Assembly (NCBI GenBank): GCA_013398615.1
Contig: VZSR01003803.1
Location: forward strand, 66,767,608 to 66,831,607
Length of the DNA: 64,000 nt
Direction of reading: 5' to 3'
Source of the DNA: Brachypodius melanocephalos
Lineage: Eukaryota; Chordata; Aves; Passeriformes; Pycnonotidae
In this document: positions 35,772 through 50,700 of the stretch, piece by piece
How positions within the stretch are numbered: the stretch's first letter is position 1
Layout: each line of letters starts with the position of its first letter
Notes under the pieces: generated by a model
Told to the model about the DNA's origin: nothing
Databases searched by the model: none
Seen by the model: only the letters and a program-made list of their open reading frames with translations
Made by a program: the position numbers and the translations under genes

Positions 35772-38700
35772 GTGGGTCCCTGCGCCCCTGCCCCTCACTG
35801 CTGCCTTTTTTCCTGCCCGTCTGCCGGCTGTTCTCTCCCCAGCCGCCGCCCTCAGCCGCTCAGGGTTGGTGATCTGGCGGGGCGGGTGTCCGGGCCCTGC
35901 CGTCCAGGTGAGGGTCTGGGGCAGTCTGGGGCCCCGGCCTTTCCCTTCCTTTCACGGCTCTCCTATTCCTTGTTGCCTTTCAGCAGCGACAGGATAAGGC
36001 GGCGCTGATAAGCGAGACCCGGCGGCGTTTCGAGGCAGAGTACCTGCCAGGTGAGCTGGGGGCGGTGGGTGCCGGCTCCGGGGCTTGTCCACTCTGTCGC
36101 TTTTCCTCTCGGGCCGCCAGGTATCCCGCTTTCCCGGGTCCGGGAGCGTCTGTGCCTTTTCACAGAATTGACCGGGCAAGGGAAGGCCTCCGAGATCATC
36201 GAGGCCACCCTGTGACTGAACACCTGTCAGCCAGACCACGGCACTGAGTGCCACATCCAGTCTGTTCTTTTCTAAACACCTCCGGGGTCGGTGACTGCCG
36301 CCTCCCTGAGCAGTCCATTCGAATATCTGATCGCTCGCTATGTTAAGAATTTCTTCCTAATGTCCAACCTGAACTTCCCCTGGTGCACTTTGGGTGTCCG
36401 AAGCAATGGAAAGATGCACAGCAGGTTTCTGTGCCAGCTCTCGGTGCTGGGTCGCTGTCTTGGGCTGCAGGATGTGTTGGGGCAAAGCTCTTGGTCCTTT
36501 TCTTTTGCAGCTGTGTTTGGTTGGCTGGAGAGTGTGGCTGGGACATTGCTGTTCTTGGTGTTCTTTGGACATAAAACATATCAGGAAAGGGGGAAAGGAA
36601 CCGTTCTGACCTCTCTGAGTTTGTCAGAGGAAGAGTTGTTTTTCTGGAGTAACTTGCACTTGAAATTCATGCAGGCTATAATTAAAATCATGCTGCATGT
36701 CTAACTCGGTTCCTAAGTGCAGGTGCATTTAAATTTGTAAATGAAGGCCGGGAGATGCTGGGGATGCTTAGGGGAGAGAGAAGTCTGGGGTAAGCCTAGA
36801 GTGGTTTTCTTTTATTTGAAGAGTGATTTACATTGCTTATGTTGGAAGAATGCAGAGTATGCTAACAACTCCAGTAAACGGTATGTTTCATGTGACTATC
36901 TGGAGAATTTCTACTAAAATATGCAAATTTTTAATGCGAGTGCAGTAAAATCCAGTAGTTGTGTTGCCTGCATCTCCTTTAATGTGAGCCTCAATTCTGC
37001 AAACAAGTGTCTCTCTTTGATGTTTCTGATCAGAAGTATTGAGGTTACCTTGCTATCTATCACTTTTATGTAAGGGTTACGTGCTTCTTCATTGGCTTTG
37101 TTGTAGTGGGCTGGAACATGCCTCTGGAAAACTTTGAAGATCTTGAGGGTGGTACAACTTTGTCTCATGTAGTTAATCTGCTACCTTTCATGAAGGAGGC
37201 TACTTTGGCCTTGGTTAGAGATGACTTTTATTTCTGATGGCAAAACTTATTAGAAACTCTTGAAGTAGAGAGAGCTTATTTTACCATTTGATATTTCTAA
37301 GTGAATTAAGGTATCTTTGTAAAGCTCAGGCTTGAGTGAGTGGAGGCTCATCTTAAATTCTAACTTTTTCTGCTCCTTAATGTCTTCAATTAATGTATAT
37401 TTTCATATGGTAGGTGATTCAACTTGCTTTGTATTCTATTATCCCAGAGTCACACTCATAAATAATTATTTCAGAAAGCCTAGGTTGGCTCTGGGACAGT
37501 GGTTGTAGAAAAGGGGTATTGCTCTTCCAGTTGATCTTCCACTTAAAATCTTGTAATTCCACAGGTTTCTCTAATTGTAACAATGTCTCTGTTGGACTGG
37601 TTGATACAGCCATTAAAGCAGCTGAATAGTGTTGCAAGGTAAAATGTAATCCTGTTTCCTGTATTTTGAACACTTTTTCCCAGTAAGCCCTTTTTTGGGT
37701 CATGGTTTCAGGTTCTTGACCCTTTCAAGAAAATAGGATTAAGACTTTTTTGAGTTTGTGTTCTTAAGACTGCCACAAGCAAATTAATGTTCTCATGACT
37801 GCAATCAGGAGTGAAAAACACAGGATTTTCATTTTGTACTGGTCTATCAGCCTTTACTCTGTGTGTTCTAAAACGTATTCTTTTATGCTTCTGAGTCAAA
37901 GGAATGTGGAGCTGCACGTATGCAGACACCCTCAAACTTTGGGGTGGAAAGGTACGAATGATTGCTTCATACCTAGGAATTTTAGTCTTCTTTCAAAACT
38001 AAGGGCACTGTCAGGCTACACTGAGAAGCTGATCCTTTCTGTAAAGTTTAGTGTGGTCATAGAATTGTGTGCCTCTGCAGAGCAAACTTTATTCCATTTA
38101 CAGGTAAACTACAGGTGTTAAAATTTGAGGAAAGTTTTCAGGCAGTTTTTTTTTGGGTTTTTTTTTGTTTGTTTTTTTTTTTTTTTAAGAGGGGAGGGTT
38201 GTGTTTTGTTTTGGGATTTTGTTGTTTTTCTTGTTTTTTGTTTTTGGTTTTTTTTTTTCCCCTGGAGGTTGCAGCTGCCACTGTTTTGTTTTCCCTCTGA
38301 GGAAAACAATGTAACTGGTTATTCTAGAAACACAGTGATTCTGATCATTAAAAATAAAGTGGTTCTTCCATATTCTGTAACTCATAGTTACTGGTTTCCC
38401 TCCTGCCCCTCCTCTTGCAGGAAAAATTGATAATGGTCAAAAATGCTGTGATGGCCTTACAGTAATGTTTACTTCTGTTATGAAATGAAAACTTGGAGTG
38501 TCTTTGAAATCCTACTTTTTCACTGAAATTATTTATTGGCACAATGCAATTTTTAGAGTACAGTAGAGTCTACAGAGTCTACAAAAATATATAGCTGATT
38601 CACAAAAGTCCAATATTCCAACATGTATCACAATTATTATTATAATAATATGCTGTGGTGTTAATAATTTTCTAGGTTGGGTGGGAAAAGTTCTGTTTGG

Positions 38701-41700
38701 CAACTGAAAGCACCATAAATCTGTTTTTTTTTAAATTATACAGTTGTTTCATTTATGTGACCAAATCAGAAAATGTTTTTGATAGTCAGATACAGTGTGA
38801 AAGTATCAAGAGAACCTTACTGGTTCATTTTCCCAAAGTTTGCAAGAGAATTTTCTTTTTGAAGTTGTTCAGCTAATTTGCCCATTGAAGTGTTCTAGAA
38901 GGAAAGCTTGCCCACTGTTAGATCTTATCTGCAAAGCAGTATTTATTATTAACTAAAATCTTGTGGTGGTCTTCTCTTCATTTAACTTTCTAGCTGAGTT
39001 CCAAAGGCAGTTTCAGTTCTTGTGAGGAATGTATGTCCCATTAATGAAATCCTTGTATTTAAAAGGTTTATTTTCAATAGTGGTCCTGTTAGTCCTATAG
39101 ACTGGCAAACGCTGTCTGATGTGGGAGGCAGACAAGCACTTTGTCTTCACTGGTTTGGGGCCTGATTTTTGTTTTGACTGTTTGGATTGTTTGTGAGGGT
39201 TGGTGATGTAAATGATTTTACTGGTGAAAGGAACAGTGAAAACAAAAGATTTTTTTTTCTAGCACTGACTGGCACTAACAATGTTTTCTAGCAAACAAGC
39301 ATGTCTTTTTCTATAGTGAATTTCCATTCCTTAGAGGATTTCTAAAATTAGCTTTTATTTCTGGGCTATTACTTTCTATTTTAATGTTACAGTGAAACTA
39401 TTTGGGATCAAAACTTGTTAATTTTTTTCAGTAAATTAGTTTTCTCCACACTTCCTTTTGTATATTACCTGTTTCTAATTGCTTGTTATTTCCTGGCCCT
39501 CCCAATTTACATACTTTTCCTTTCCCCTTTAGGCAAATCTTTCAAACTTTTCAAAGTTTTCAAAAAAGATTTTGTGAGAGAGGTTTTTCCATCCTTCCAA
39601 TATAAAGGATTGAATTTTACCATGACCTTCTTTCTTTAAGCCAGTAGCAAAGGTGTTTTGTTAATCATATGGGCTGATTGCAAATACATTTTTAGACATA
39701 TGGGACACCCTTAAAAATCAGGATAAGACTATTGTAGAAGATTCTTAATGCTTTTCAGAGTAAGAGACGTATGCAGGTTTTGCATACCTGCATATGTGTT
39801 GTGTTTTGGAAAGTCTGTTTTCCCTAGTTACTGGCTTTCAGGCTGAGACTGGTGGAAGAATAAGATGGGAAACATACTTTCATAAAAAGCTCTGTAACAT
39901 TAATGATTGAGCTTTTTTATTGAAAGTAGTCTTTATTGTCATTGACAGTGTTCAGCTTTGCTAAAAATTTTTCTCTCACTTTGTGGAGGCAGATATTTTA
40001 TGTATCTATTGCTGCCTGAGGTTATTGAAATAATTCCTTACTGGATAGAAATAATGTTCGGTTTTTTTCCTTCATCCCTGTCCCCTTATGGCTTCTTAAA
40101 TTGTTTCTAGCTGATTTTCTCATCTAGCAACTGAAGGCACATACCTGAATTGTTACAGTACTTAGCTTAATGTTTGGCATCAACAGCCAATTAAAATGGG
40201 TTTCCTCCTTGTAGCCAAAGTCCAAGAAATGATTGTGACCATTTTAGACCAAGAATTCTTGGCTGGAATAGCTTTAAGACAGTAGGTAAATTGAGTCTCT
40301 TTGTGTAGTGTAACGCTTGACATACTTTTCTAAGTTGCTTTTTTTCTCTACTACTTTGTACAATTAAGTATTGCGGTTTTTTCTCTATTAAAAGCCATGC
40401 AGTTGCTGTCCCTACTTAGCTTTCTGTATGGCTTGTTCTGTAACACTACTTTTCTAGATAAGATTTTTTTCTGAAGGGAGAGGTCATTCGGGGTTTTAAC
40501 TCTGAACTTTTCTGGATTAATTTAGTGTGTGATTTAGCTGTGCTGCCTGGTTTTGAGTCCTGTAGTTATTCTTCTATATTCCTGTTGAATATTCTCAAAT
40601 TTGTATTATTTTTCCTAAAGCATGAATACTAGAAGAAGACACAGCAGCGCAGCACTGTTCTGGTAATCATGGAATGGGTCAGGTTGGAAGGAACCATAGT
40701 GGCTTGTCTGGTCCAGCCTGTTCAAGCAGGGTCATCCCAGTGCACAGGTTTGCCTGCAGACAGTCCTTGGATGACTCCACACCCTCTCTGGGAAATCTGT
40801 TGCAGGGCTTGGTCACACACAGGGAAGTTCTTCCTCATAGTCAGGAGGAACTTCCTATGCATCAGTCTTTGCCATTGCCTCTGGCCCTATTGCTGGGCAC
40901 TGAGCAGAGCCTAGGCCCATCCTCTGACACCTCCCTGCAGACACTGCCAGACCTTGCTGAGGTCTCCTATCTGTCATCTCTTCTCGAGGCTGAACAGGCC
41001 CAGCTCTCTCCCCCTGCTCTTGTAAGAGAGGTGCTCCAGTGCCGTAATCGTCTTTGCAAACCTCCACTGGACCTGCTCCAGGGGCTCCTGACATGGTAAT
41101 TAGATGGTATTGAAAAAAAGAGTGATGTAAAGAGAAGGGATTTTACAATTTGTGCCTCAAGAAAACTTAATGAAATCTTCTAGTGAAAGTATTGCAGTGA
41201 AATTTGTGTGTGTTTAGTTTTGCGTAATCTGCTGTTGTTGTCAGAGCTGTTGTCTGGTGCTATGGAAGATCCCTTATGTTGAAACATAGTAATTAAGTGA
41301 TGCAGTTTCACTGGAAGCTTCTCAGTTTGAAGAAGATAGCTATTAAAAGGGCAGAAGGTGGTCATGGAAAGAAGTCCTCACTAAAGAAAAAAAAAAAAAA
41401 AAGCAACTCATATAAGAAGTTACTGTTCAAACAGAGCTTTGTCTTCTAGTCTTTTCTCTTGACCTCAAATGCTCAGTGGGAAAATGAAAGTAACTTTAAC
41501 CAACTATTTTCAAAATAAGGTTAAATCCCTGGTCAGTTTTGCTCACTCAATTTTTCTTGAAGAACTTTCAGCTAAAGGAATAAAGAGGGCTAATAATGGC
41601 CACATCTCTTTGCTACTGCTACTCTCTTATGTGTAATTTATAATTTGGGAGATTATTCTTTTTCTTGCATTTTTTTGATCTGAGTCTTGCTTAGTTTCTA

Positions 41701-44700
41701 CAATTTCCTGGGTCAATGGAAAAGTATTGCGGCATCCCAGTTTTATTTCTTCCATGGGCTGCAGAACCATTCTATGATACAGAAAGGTTTGAGTGCCTTG
41801 GACTGAGGGAGCAACCAGGTTTCCAAGCCTCTGGACTACAAAATGTTACACCAAAGTCTGGCACTGCTGCTACACCCATGGTTTTCAGCTCTTTCTGAAC
41901 AGAAATAGCTGGTAGTGCTGTTCCTTGTTACATTTGGGATGAGTGATGCTGTTCCAAATGCCTTACAAAATTATGTTCATTATGGACTAAGTGACAGAGA
42001 TGTCTCTCTTCCTGGGCTGAGGGTGACTAAACTTAGTGTCTCAGTGTCCTAGTGGCACTCCTGCAAGTGTGAAGAAGCAAGCACCTAATTTTCCTTTGAG
42101 AAAAGCATCAGTATATGATTACAGGTACCTGAATGGGTAGGCTTGGAGATTGTCTGAGGTAAGTTACTGCAGTTTATAGTTCTACCTGGATTTCCATATG
42201 GGTGCCCTGCAAATACTGTTTCTTTTTTGGCCTCTTAATTGTTGTGCAGGATGTATTTAAACAGTGTTGAGAATCCCAAAGGTTTTATTTTCTTTCAACT
42301 AATGCTCATCTAACTCCAGAAGTTTCTACTACAGTAGCTGCACTCACGTGTTCCATGAGTGATTTAAAATTAGAAACATTCTGATTATTTCACGGCATGT
42401 TCTGAAAACAAGTTTCCAGATGTCTGTAGAATTATGTGGCATGTACAGATTTGAAGAGGAATTCCTTTTCTGAACTGACACATTTTCAGTCACTGAGTTC
42501 TTGGAAGGACTCCCATCAATTTTATATCACTCTGCTTTTTGTGTGTGGCATAAAACATCTTTTTTTTTTTGGATTCACATTCTCATTCTGAATTTTACTT
42601 ACTTTGTAGCAACAATTGAGTCAATCAGGTAAAAGTCATACAGTATTCAGAACTCAGTACTGTTCTGTCCATCTTAAGCTGACCTGATTCAAATACTGGC
42701 ATTCTGCAAGTGCTTGTGGATGCAGAACTTGACTAGCTGTTTCTCCTGGTTTAAGAGTATATTGTAGCATATATGTAAATTCAGATTACGTGAGCCTTAT
42801 TGAGAACTTACAGAAAAGAGGTAAAGATACTTTTTCAAGTATCCTTATCTCTGAATACAGCTTCCTTTCCATTGATGTTGAAAGTTTGTATTAAACATTT
42901 CCTCTGTTTCACTTTCATTTTCTTAGGAGACTCATAAAGTTAAATGTCTATGTTTTTAAAAATACTCCCTTAAGTTCAGAGTTTGGGAAAACTTGTTAGT
43001 GGCTAAGAAATGTGTTCTGAGGCTTGTTCCATGTGATGATATATCAGTGGTTTTTAATTGCAGTTTGATACAAGGTGCGCAATTGTCTCATTTTCACAAT
43101 TGTACTCTCAAACAGATACTGCGAGCAAAGAGAGCCTCAAAAAGTGTGAAATGTTTTCTTGTTAGTTTTTATCTGGTCGTGGGTTTTCTCTTTAATTACA
43201 CAGTACCCTAATCCCTTATTTATATAAGATACACATGGGATAGATCTCAGCAAAGTACTTGACTGTTTGATTAACTGCAGTCACTCATAGCTGGAAACCA
43301 GTGTGTGTTAGAGATTATTAAACCAAGGTGAAGTGGTTAACTTGAAACTAAGTACTGTTAGCTTTTCTCAGATAAAACTTCCTAAATCATTGAAGGAATT
43401 ACAAATTTCAGATGAGCAGTTGAGATTGCAAGATTTCACACCTAGGATTTTTGCAGTTTCTCTAGAGCTGCAGAGAAGTTAAACATTTCAGTCTGGTGCT
43501 GAGTGGTCACTTCACTGGGCTTAGTCAGAATATAGGAAATCAGCTGTCTGGGGCAAGTATGGAAATGATGAGAAAAGGAACTTCAATAGTTAAAAAGATT
43601 TTAGTGGATTAGAGGCTTTTGGGCAGAGAAGAAACTAGGGGACTAAGGTCAAGGAAAGTAAGATTAAATTCTAGGGTTATCTAAGGAACAAAGTAAAGTA
43701 GTGGAATGGGATCAAGGGAAGGAGAAATTTGAAGCCTAATGAAGAAGGGAACATGGTAGATGATGTGTGTGGGAAGCAGTCAGATGTGTAGAGATGCATT
43801 GGGGAGTGCAGCTATAATTTAGTGAATGGACACATTTAAATTGATATATTCTTACATTGACTAATTTATAACAAGAAGCGATATAAACTGAAAGACAAAT
43901 TAAATAGATCTTTTTTTTTTATTATGAAGGCAAGTAAAACAACAAATATTAGCAGAATTTAATGGTATCTTTTTCTTAACTCCTTCCTCAGAGTTGTCTG
44001 ACTGAAATAAATATTCCCAAGCCATCTTGTCACAGTTCTAGATAGTTGTAAATGGCTCTGAAAGCAGTTTATTGCTATAGATAGAGGAATAGTCTTGCCA
44101 GTATGTGAAAATTAAGTCTCTTTTATTAACAGTCTTATTTTTTCCCATGGTAATCATGATTTTAAGTGAGTAGCTTAAGAGGTTATGGTTTTTCAGTAGT
44201 TAGCAAAGATGTGTACAGGTGTCTGTTGCTTTCAGTAGCCTGTTTCTATTATGGGCTCTTGATTTACATTCTATTTTTACCAATTTCTCAGACAGGATCG
44301 TTGATCTGAAAACTGAGCTGTTGTTTAAGCATATCTGCAGTAGAAATAGGTCCACTTAGCATTTGTGTTTTACTTTCCTGTTTGAAAATAAAAAAAACCC
44401 CAGAGCAACAGCAAGTCTTGTTTCATCTGAAGTACTTCTAAAAGCATGTAAGCCTGTTATCGTGTTGCTAATGTGATACAAGAAAATACAAGAAGCCTTG
44501 GGGGCTTTTGTGCTACTCTAGAGTTGCATGTAGTTTTTATTGAGTAGAGTAGCAATTTATAACAAGTGTAAACTTGTATTTTTTTTTAAGAAAGCAATTT
44601 TGTTTAATGAGACTATGTATAGTGCATGCTCAAAACAATAAATTTTGTATTTGCTGTCACACATTTTATGCTCTAACATGCTGATGCCTATAAGTTTGAG

Positions 44701-47700
44701 AACTTAAGCATGTACTTGTGATGTTTAATATATACCTTAATCAGTACACAGATTCTGATTCTATATACCAATTCACGTTAATTACAGAAATCTGGTTTTA
44801 GGAAAATTACACCTGTCCCAAATGCACCTTGTTTTTCCTTTGCATAAGGATCACAGAAAATATTTTTCTAGTGAGAGTAATCTCGTAGTGTCCCTAAATA
44901 TCATTGCAGCAGATAGATGGTTTTCATTAATTTGTCATGCTGTGCTTTGTTTGCTTAAATTTGAAACTGCAGGAGAAATCCTATGTACCAAGTAGATGCT
45001 TACAGACATACACTTGACAATTCTCTTCACGTTTTTGTAGCAAATGCCATAGACACTAACTTATTTATTTCCTAGATAAATCAGATAAATATGATTCTAG
45101 AGATGTGGAAAGACTTCAGCAAGATGATAAATGGGTTGAAAACTACTTGATTTGGCGTCATGATGTTGTGGATGATACTTTAAAGATGATTGATGAAAGC
45201 TTTCAGTGGAGGAAAGAATACACAGTTAATGGTAAGCTATGTTATACAGTGATTTTGAAGGTGCATGTTCCTTTCCTATTGAACAACCACTGACTTCTAT
45301 GTATAGTTTCATTAAGAAATTTTTGAAGGTTTGCAAGTACCATGGAAAGCTGAGCAAGAACTTTCAAAAAAGGAAAAAAGAGAAAAAGTCTTGCTTTTTA
45401 TGTTGACCAGTAGTGTCAGTTTTGTTGTGGTTACATATACCTATTGAAAGGGTGTTTAAGAGGAAGGAAGGCAGGCAGCTATCTGTTGTTTTGTCTCTTT
45501 GCATCACAGAATCTGGAGAAAAAGGCTAATTAAAAAAAATCACAACAAACAGGGCTATCTTGTTCATTGTAATAGTACTGGTCTAGTACATCAAATAAGA
45601 GATCTCATTTTTGTGCTGTGAAAATGTTTTGAAGGTGAACTCTCTCTAAAGGACTTCAGACTGAATTAAACAATAGAGCATGGTGGGTAAGGCTTCAAAT
45701 ATGAAAAAAAACCATTTGCAGCATTTTCTTATGTAGATTTTTTCAGTTGTTCGTAGTTCATGAATAGATCCTACTTGATAGCATGAGAAGAAGATAATTT
45801 CAAATATTTACTATCTCAATATTTGCATTAGTTTATTAAAGGCCTTGGAAAGTGGCTCATGAAGATGGTTTTGGGGGTTTTTTTGTTTGGTTTTTTTTGT
45901 TTGGTTGGGTTTTTTTTCTAGGCTTTTACATTTTTTATGACTTCTGTTTAGTTGCAATGTGATCGTTAATGTGATTACTGAAATAATGTTTCATTTGGTT
46001 TTGCAGACTTGTCAGAATCTGTCCTTCCAAAATGGTTATTTGAAAATGGTGCTCTCTTTCTGCATGGATATGATAAAGAGGGCTATAAGTTATGTAAGTT
46101 ATACAGAATAGACTATTTTCAGTCTTTGATCATTATTTTGATTCCAGCATTTTATCATCTTGAAAAACGAGCGTTTTCAGAACAGACATAGGTATACATT
46201 GGCTACTGTTCTTCCTTGAAAAGGTAATTGGGTAATAAAGGTTTTATTTATCATACAATCTACTGAGTTGGAAGGGATACAGCGGGATGATGGAGTCCAT
46301 CTCCATCTCCTGCACAAGGCAGCTTTAGAATCACACCATGGGCCTAACTCGCAGACAGGCTTGGTGAATGTGATCACTTTCTCAAACAAGAATATAAGAG
46401 TTTAATGTATGTTCTGTGTTTCAATAGGGGTTTCTGTTAATCTTGAAATACACAGTCTAGGTAACATGCTATACTTAAAAACATTTGTTTCTTTAAATGA
46501 AACAAAACACTTTTTACTTCAGTTTTGCAATTGGAAGTAAAAGACATGGAGAAGAAGTCTGATTTTCACTACAGCTTTCCAAGTTCCAAGGAGAAGAATA
46601 TTGAGCATATCTAAAGTTATGTTCAGGCTTTTCTAACTTTGATACTGTAAAGGTAGTAAAAATGAAAGCTACTCTTCACATTACTGCCCTGAATATTTCT
46701 TTTATCACTTACAGTATAATCAGTAACTTAGTTTCAGACATTTTCATAAAGTTTTTCACTTTGAATCATGCCTGTGGGTTTTGTTTTGGTTTGGGTTTTT
46801 TTTATTGTTTGTTTATTGGGGTTTTTTTTGGGGGGGGCTGTTTTTTGAGGAAAAATAAGGCTCTATATGACTTTTTTTTTTAATTGCAGAAGAATATATA
46901 CTAGGCTTTCATTTATACAAGGTTGCTCACCTGGAGTTTTTAATTTTATTTTAGAAAGATCTGTTGCTTTTTATATGATTCTTAATGTGTGTATACATAG
47001 TTTTTCAAAATACATCAACTAGAGTACTGTAAGAAACCTAAGCAGAAAAGGAAACAATTTTACAGCAATACTTAGAATATGTGCTGTACATAATATTGTC
47101 TGAAGACCATGTGATTTAATTTTAAATTATGAAATGCTAATCTAGCTAATCCACTAATCTAGTCACACAAAAAGTGACTTTCTACTTTAATGTTTCGTCT
47201 GGAGTGCAATTCTTTGGATTTTCGACTTGTAAAAAGTTACAGTAAAAAAAAGTGAAATAGAAAACTGGGGTATGTGAAGAGGTGTGCAGTTGTTTTTCTG
47301 GCTGTTTAGTGATCACAAAATCAGGTTAAATGTAAAATACAAACTCAGAGGTGTTAGTACATTTCAATGCATCCTCTGTAGTTATTTTCATGATTTTTTG
47401 TTAGCTTGAATCGTTGTTTTGACTTTTGGTTATGTTTTTTCCCAAGTTTGGTTCAAAGTGAAACATCATACAAGAGATCCTAAACAGCAACTTGACAAAA
47501 AGAAACTGGTTGCTTTTTGGTTAGAACATTATGCCAAGAGAGATCATGGAAAGCCTTTGACAGTGGTATTTGACATGGCTGAAACTGGAATCAGTCACAT
47601 AGTAAGTACTTTTACTGTCTTGTCTTGATTGCTTTTGCAATTATTTAACCTGTGTTCCCAGAAAAAAAGGACAAGTACAGTCCTTGATGCATAAATAACT

Positions 47701-50700
47701 TAACAATCATTGAGATCAGTGATATGGTAGAGCTTTTTTTCCATGACATGAGCAGTTTCCAAAATCTTTTGTTACATATTAAACTTTGTCTTCTGCAACA
47801 TGCTGGAAACTTGCTTTTACTTTGGTGGATGAGCTGGTATAGATTGCAAGGTTGAGATCCTGCTGATCAGTATATATTTATTAATTTGATCTAATAACTA
47901 AAAATCTCACAGGTTGTCTATAGGTTAAAAATAGAATGTATTTCTATAGAATAATCACATTTTTTCTTACTGAGTGCCATGCAATCCTGTTATAACAGGA
48001 GTGGCTGACACTTGTATCTTTGTGCTTTTTTCTCTGGTGGTGGTGGTATTGCAAGAATTAATGTAAGCAAACCACCTCCCCCCAACCCAACTTCAAAAAC
48101 TTGTTTATATCTAGCGTAGGCAGGATTATTAATGTTGCACTGGGGCCTTGCAGCTGTGCAATACAGGACCATCAGCTTATGGGTGGGTAATTTGACAAAT
48201 AAATATGGTGTGATTCTGTTTTGCAAGGTTGGTGCTCTTACCTGTACAGTGAGAGCTGTCCATGCCACTAAAGACAATACTGGAACCACAGTTTTATATA
48301 AGAGGAGTAAAGGATTGTAATAATTTCCTTGATGTGAAAGACTAATTTGATTTGGGTTTTATGGATTATATCCTGAAGCTGCTTTTTTTCCCCTGTCTTT
48401 GAGACTCCCAGAGACAAAATCTCAGCAAGTGCTGTCCGTCACTGCCCCATTGTACAGTCTTGCTTCGGAGTTAGTATGTTTATCACAGAACAGAAATATC
48501 TTTTACTGGCTGTTTGTAGCCGTGTGGAGTAATTGATAAGTCTATCCTAAAAGAAAAAGAACTTGGATCTCTGAGTTCTTTTCCAGGGCATGCCTCATTT
48601 GTTTGTTCTGTTGCTATGGACATCTACTATATCACATTTATCACTGATATGCAGGAGGTAATTTTGATAGATCATGGCTTGCTGTACCAGTTCAGGGAAC
48701 TAGATGCAGTTATTGAATGGTCTGTGAAACCTGCACTTCTAATTCCAAACTTTCATCAAAATAATGGATCTATCTTTCTGCTATCTGATAGTGCTGCTTT
48801 TGCGTAGGCAGCAGAACAGAGAGCAGCATCCTGATTAATGGAGATTCTAATCATTCTAATCTATCACTGTGTTTGTGCTATTAAATGAAAGATATTGCAT
48901 TTGGTACAAGCAACAGACAGTTGAGATAAATGCTTTTATTAGAGGCCACCTTCTGCCTGTAAAGATGTCATGCTTTCAGTTAGTTTCTAGTAAAGCTTAA
49001 AAAGCTTTCAGGTTGTGGGTAGTCTTCTTACACAATGTTATTTTGGGGGGCTTTTTTTATTCTATCCACAAATGTTTTGGTAGTGTTTACATCACCCTAG
49101 GAGCCCCTTCCCCATTCTTACTGTTACGACAGGCTTTTGATCCTCAGCCAGAAACACTCTGTCTCCTTCTGAAAGTAGTGGTCACTTCTGTTAAAAGGCC
49201 TGGGGAAAGTACTCATAGCAGGTTTCCCACCTCAGTACCTTATTGTGGTAAGGTATCTCTTACTTTATTTCTATACCTGTTTCATAAAAAGCCTTCCTTG
49301 CCCTTTACTGCTTAGCCAGTTCCATTATGCCTGGATTTTGCACAGGAGATTGACTGTAGTATTTCTGCACGCTTGCTTATTGGGTAGAGGCATCCTGAAA
49401 ATGGGTGATATAGAGGCAGCTCTTTTGAGCACTGTCTCTGCCCACTGTTTCTCTGCATGCCACCAACTAATACTAAACCAAACAGTTTTCTTCAAAGGAA
49501 AATATTTTTTTTCCCCTTTGGAAATATGACACTTGAGTGCAGTAGTATATGGAACAGTATGTAGAATAATTATTGAAGGGAAATTTCAGTATATTGAAGA
49601 CTCTTCAATCTGTCAAGCTTCTCTAGTGCTAAAGGTTTATTTTTTCTGTTTCTTTCCTGCACATCTTAAATTCTGTTGATACTCTGCAGTAGTTTAGATA
49701 TCTTAGTTATTGCACAGATCAGAGGTCTATTGACTTTTTCCTTAGATTATAAGGGGAACTGTGACCACAATCCTGCAGCAATTTAATGGAGGAAAAAGCC
49801 TTGCATTGTGTTTTGAGGATATTTGTAGTGCATGTAGAATTTGAATATAATTGACTGCAATATATCTAACTTGTGCTTTTCGTTAAATGCCTTAACTAAG
49901 CCTGTATTTTTTAATGTTTTGGCTTGCTTTGCTGTGGTTTTTTGTTTTTTTTTTTTTTTTAATTTAGGACTTGGATTTTGTCCGGTTTATTGTCAACTGC
50001 TTTACAGATTATTACCCAAACTTCCTCAGTAAGTATTGTATATTAAATATTAAGCATTGTAGACTTGTGTGCCAAGAGCATTTCATAGTATGATAGAAGA
50101 TAAGGAAGATAAAGGGTTTTTTTCATGTGTTTTCTGGGGTAACTTCTTAAAACATGTTAATGTTACAGAGTTAGGGTATTCTTGTCCTTCAATCAGTACA
50201 ACTTTGGGGTTTTTTTTGTGAATAAACTTTACTTTCATCAAAAATAATTTGTCGTTTTGTGACATTTATTACTAAGTGATAGTTCTTACTGTGTTTATAC
50301 GTAGTAAGAACTGTTACAAGCATATAATGGAAAGGAATTGACTTTTTTCCTTTGCTACTTGTTACTTAGGTAGAAGCTTTAGAAACTTTCATGACCCTTT
50401 GTATCCTTTAGGAGTCTTCAGGGGTCAAATTATGAATGACTCTAAAAATTTTTGTGGAGCAAGGGTTTTTTCTGAAAATGAAAACAGTTTATTCTGAAAA
50501 GGCAGTTTTGTGTGCACACTTAAAAACCCATGCATACTTGCCTGCTATTTTTTTATGCGTAGGCAAATACTGCATAGTTTATGCTAGCTCATTAAATATG
50601 TTGTAAATTTTAGGTGAAAATGGTTGTGAATGTTGAAATTCCGTACAGCAACTGCTTAAACTCTGAATATTAGATATTGGCTTGCTGATCAAATACAAAG

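Noticed and set aside
35202..36008. 268-codon plus-strand frame across the promoter as a separate protein
   Set aside because: It lies in the CpG island, where stops are rare. It includes the 33-bp repeat read as protein and runs through the MOSPD2 exon 1 donor. Only the three MAE codons at 35,763 are supported.
38635..38650. 16-bp palindrome TATTATTATAATAATA as a functional site
   Set aside because: It is a simple AT trinucleotide pattern likely by chance in an AT-rich intron.
40669..41099. 81- and 141-codon plus-strand frames as genes
   Set aside because: The sequence is a reversed CR1 3' end; the frames are by-products.
43560..43640. Box C/D snoRNA in MOSPD2 intron 2
   Set aside because: A TGATGA box-C-like word is present, but no correctly spaced CTGA box or terminal stem was found.
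46009..46191. 60-codon frame read through the MOSPD2 exon 4 donor
   Set aside because: The coding part ends at 46,093 with a strong GTAAGT; the tail is intron.
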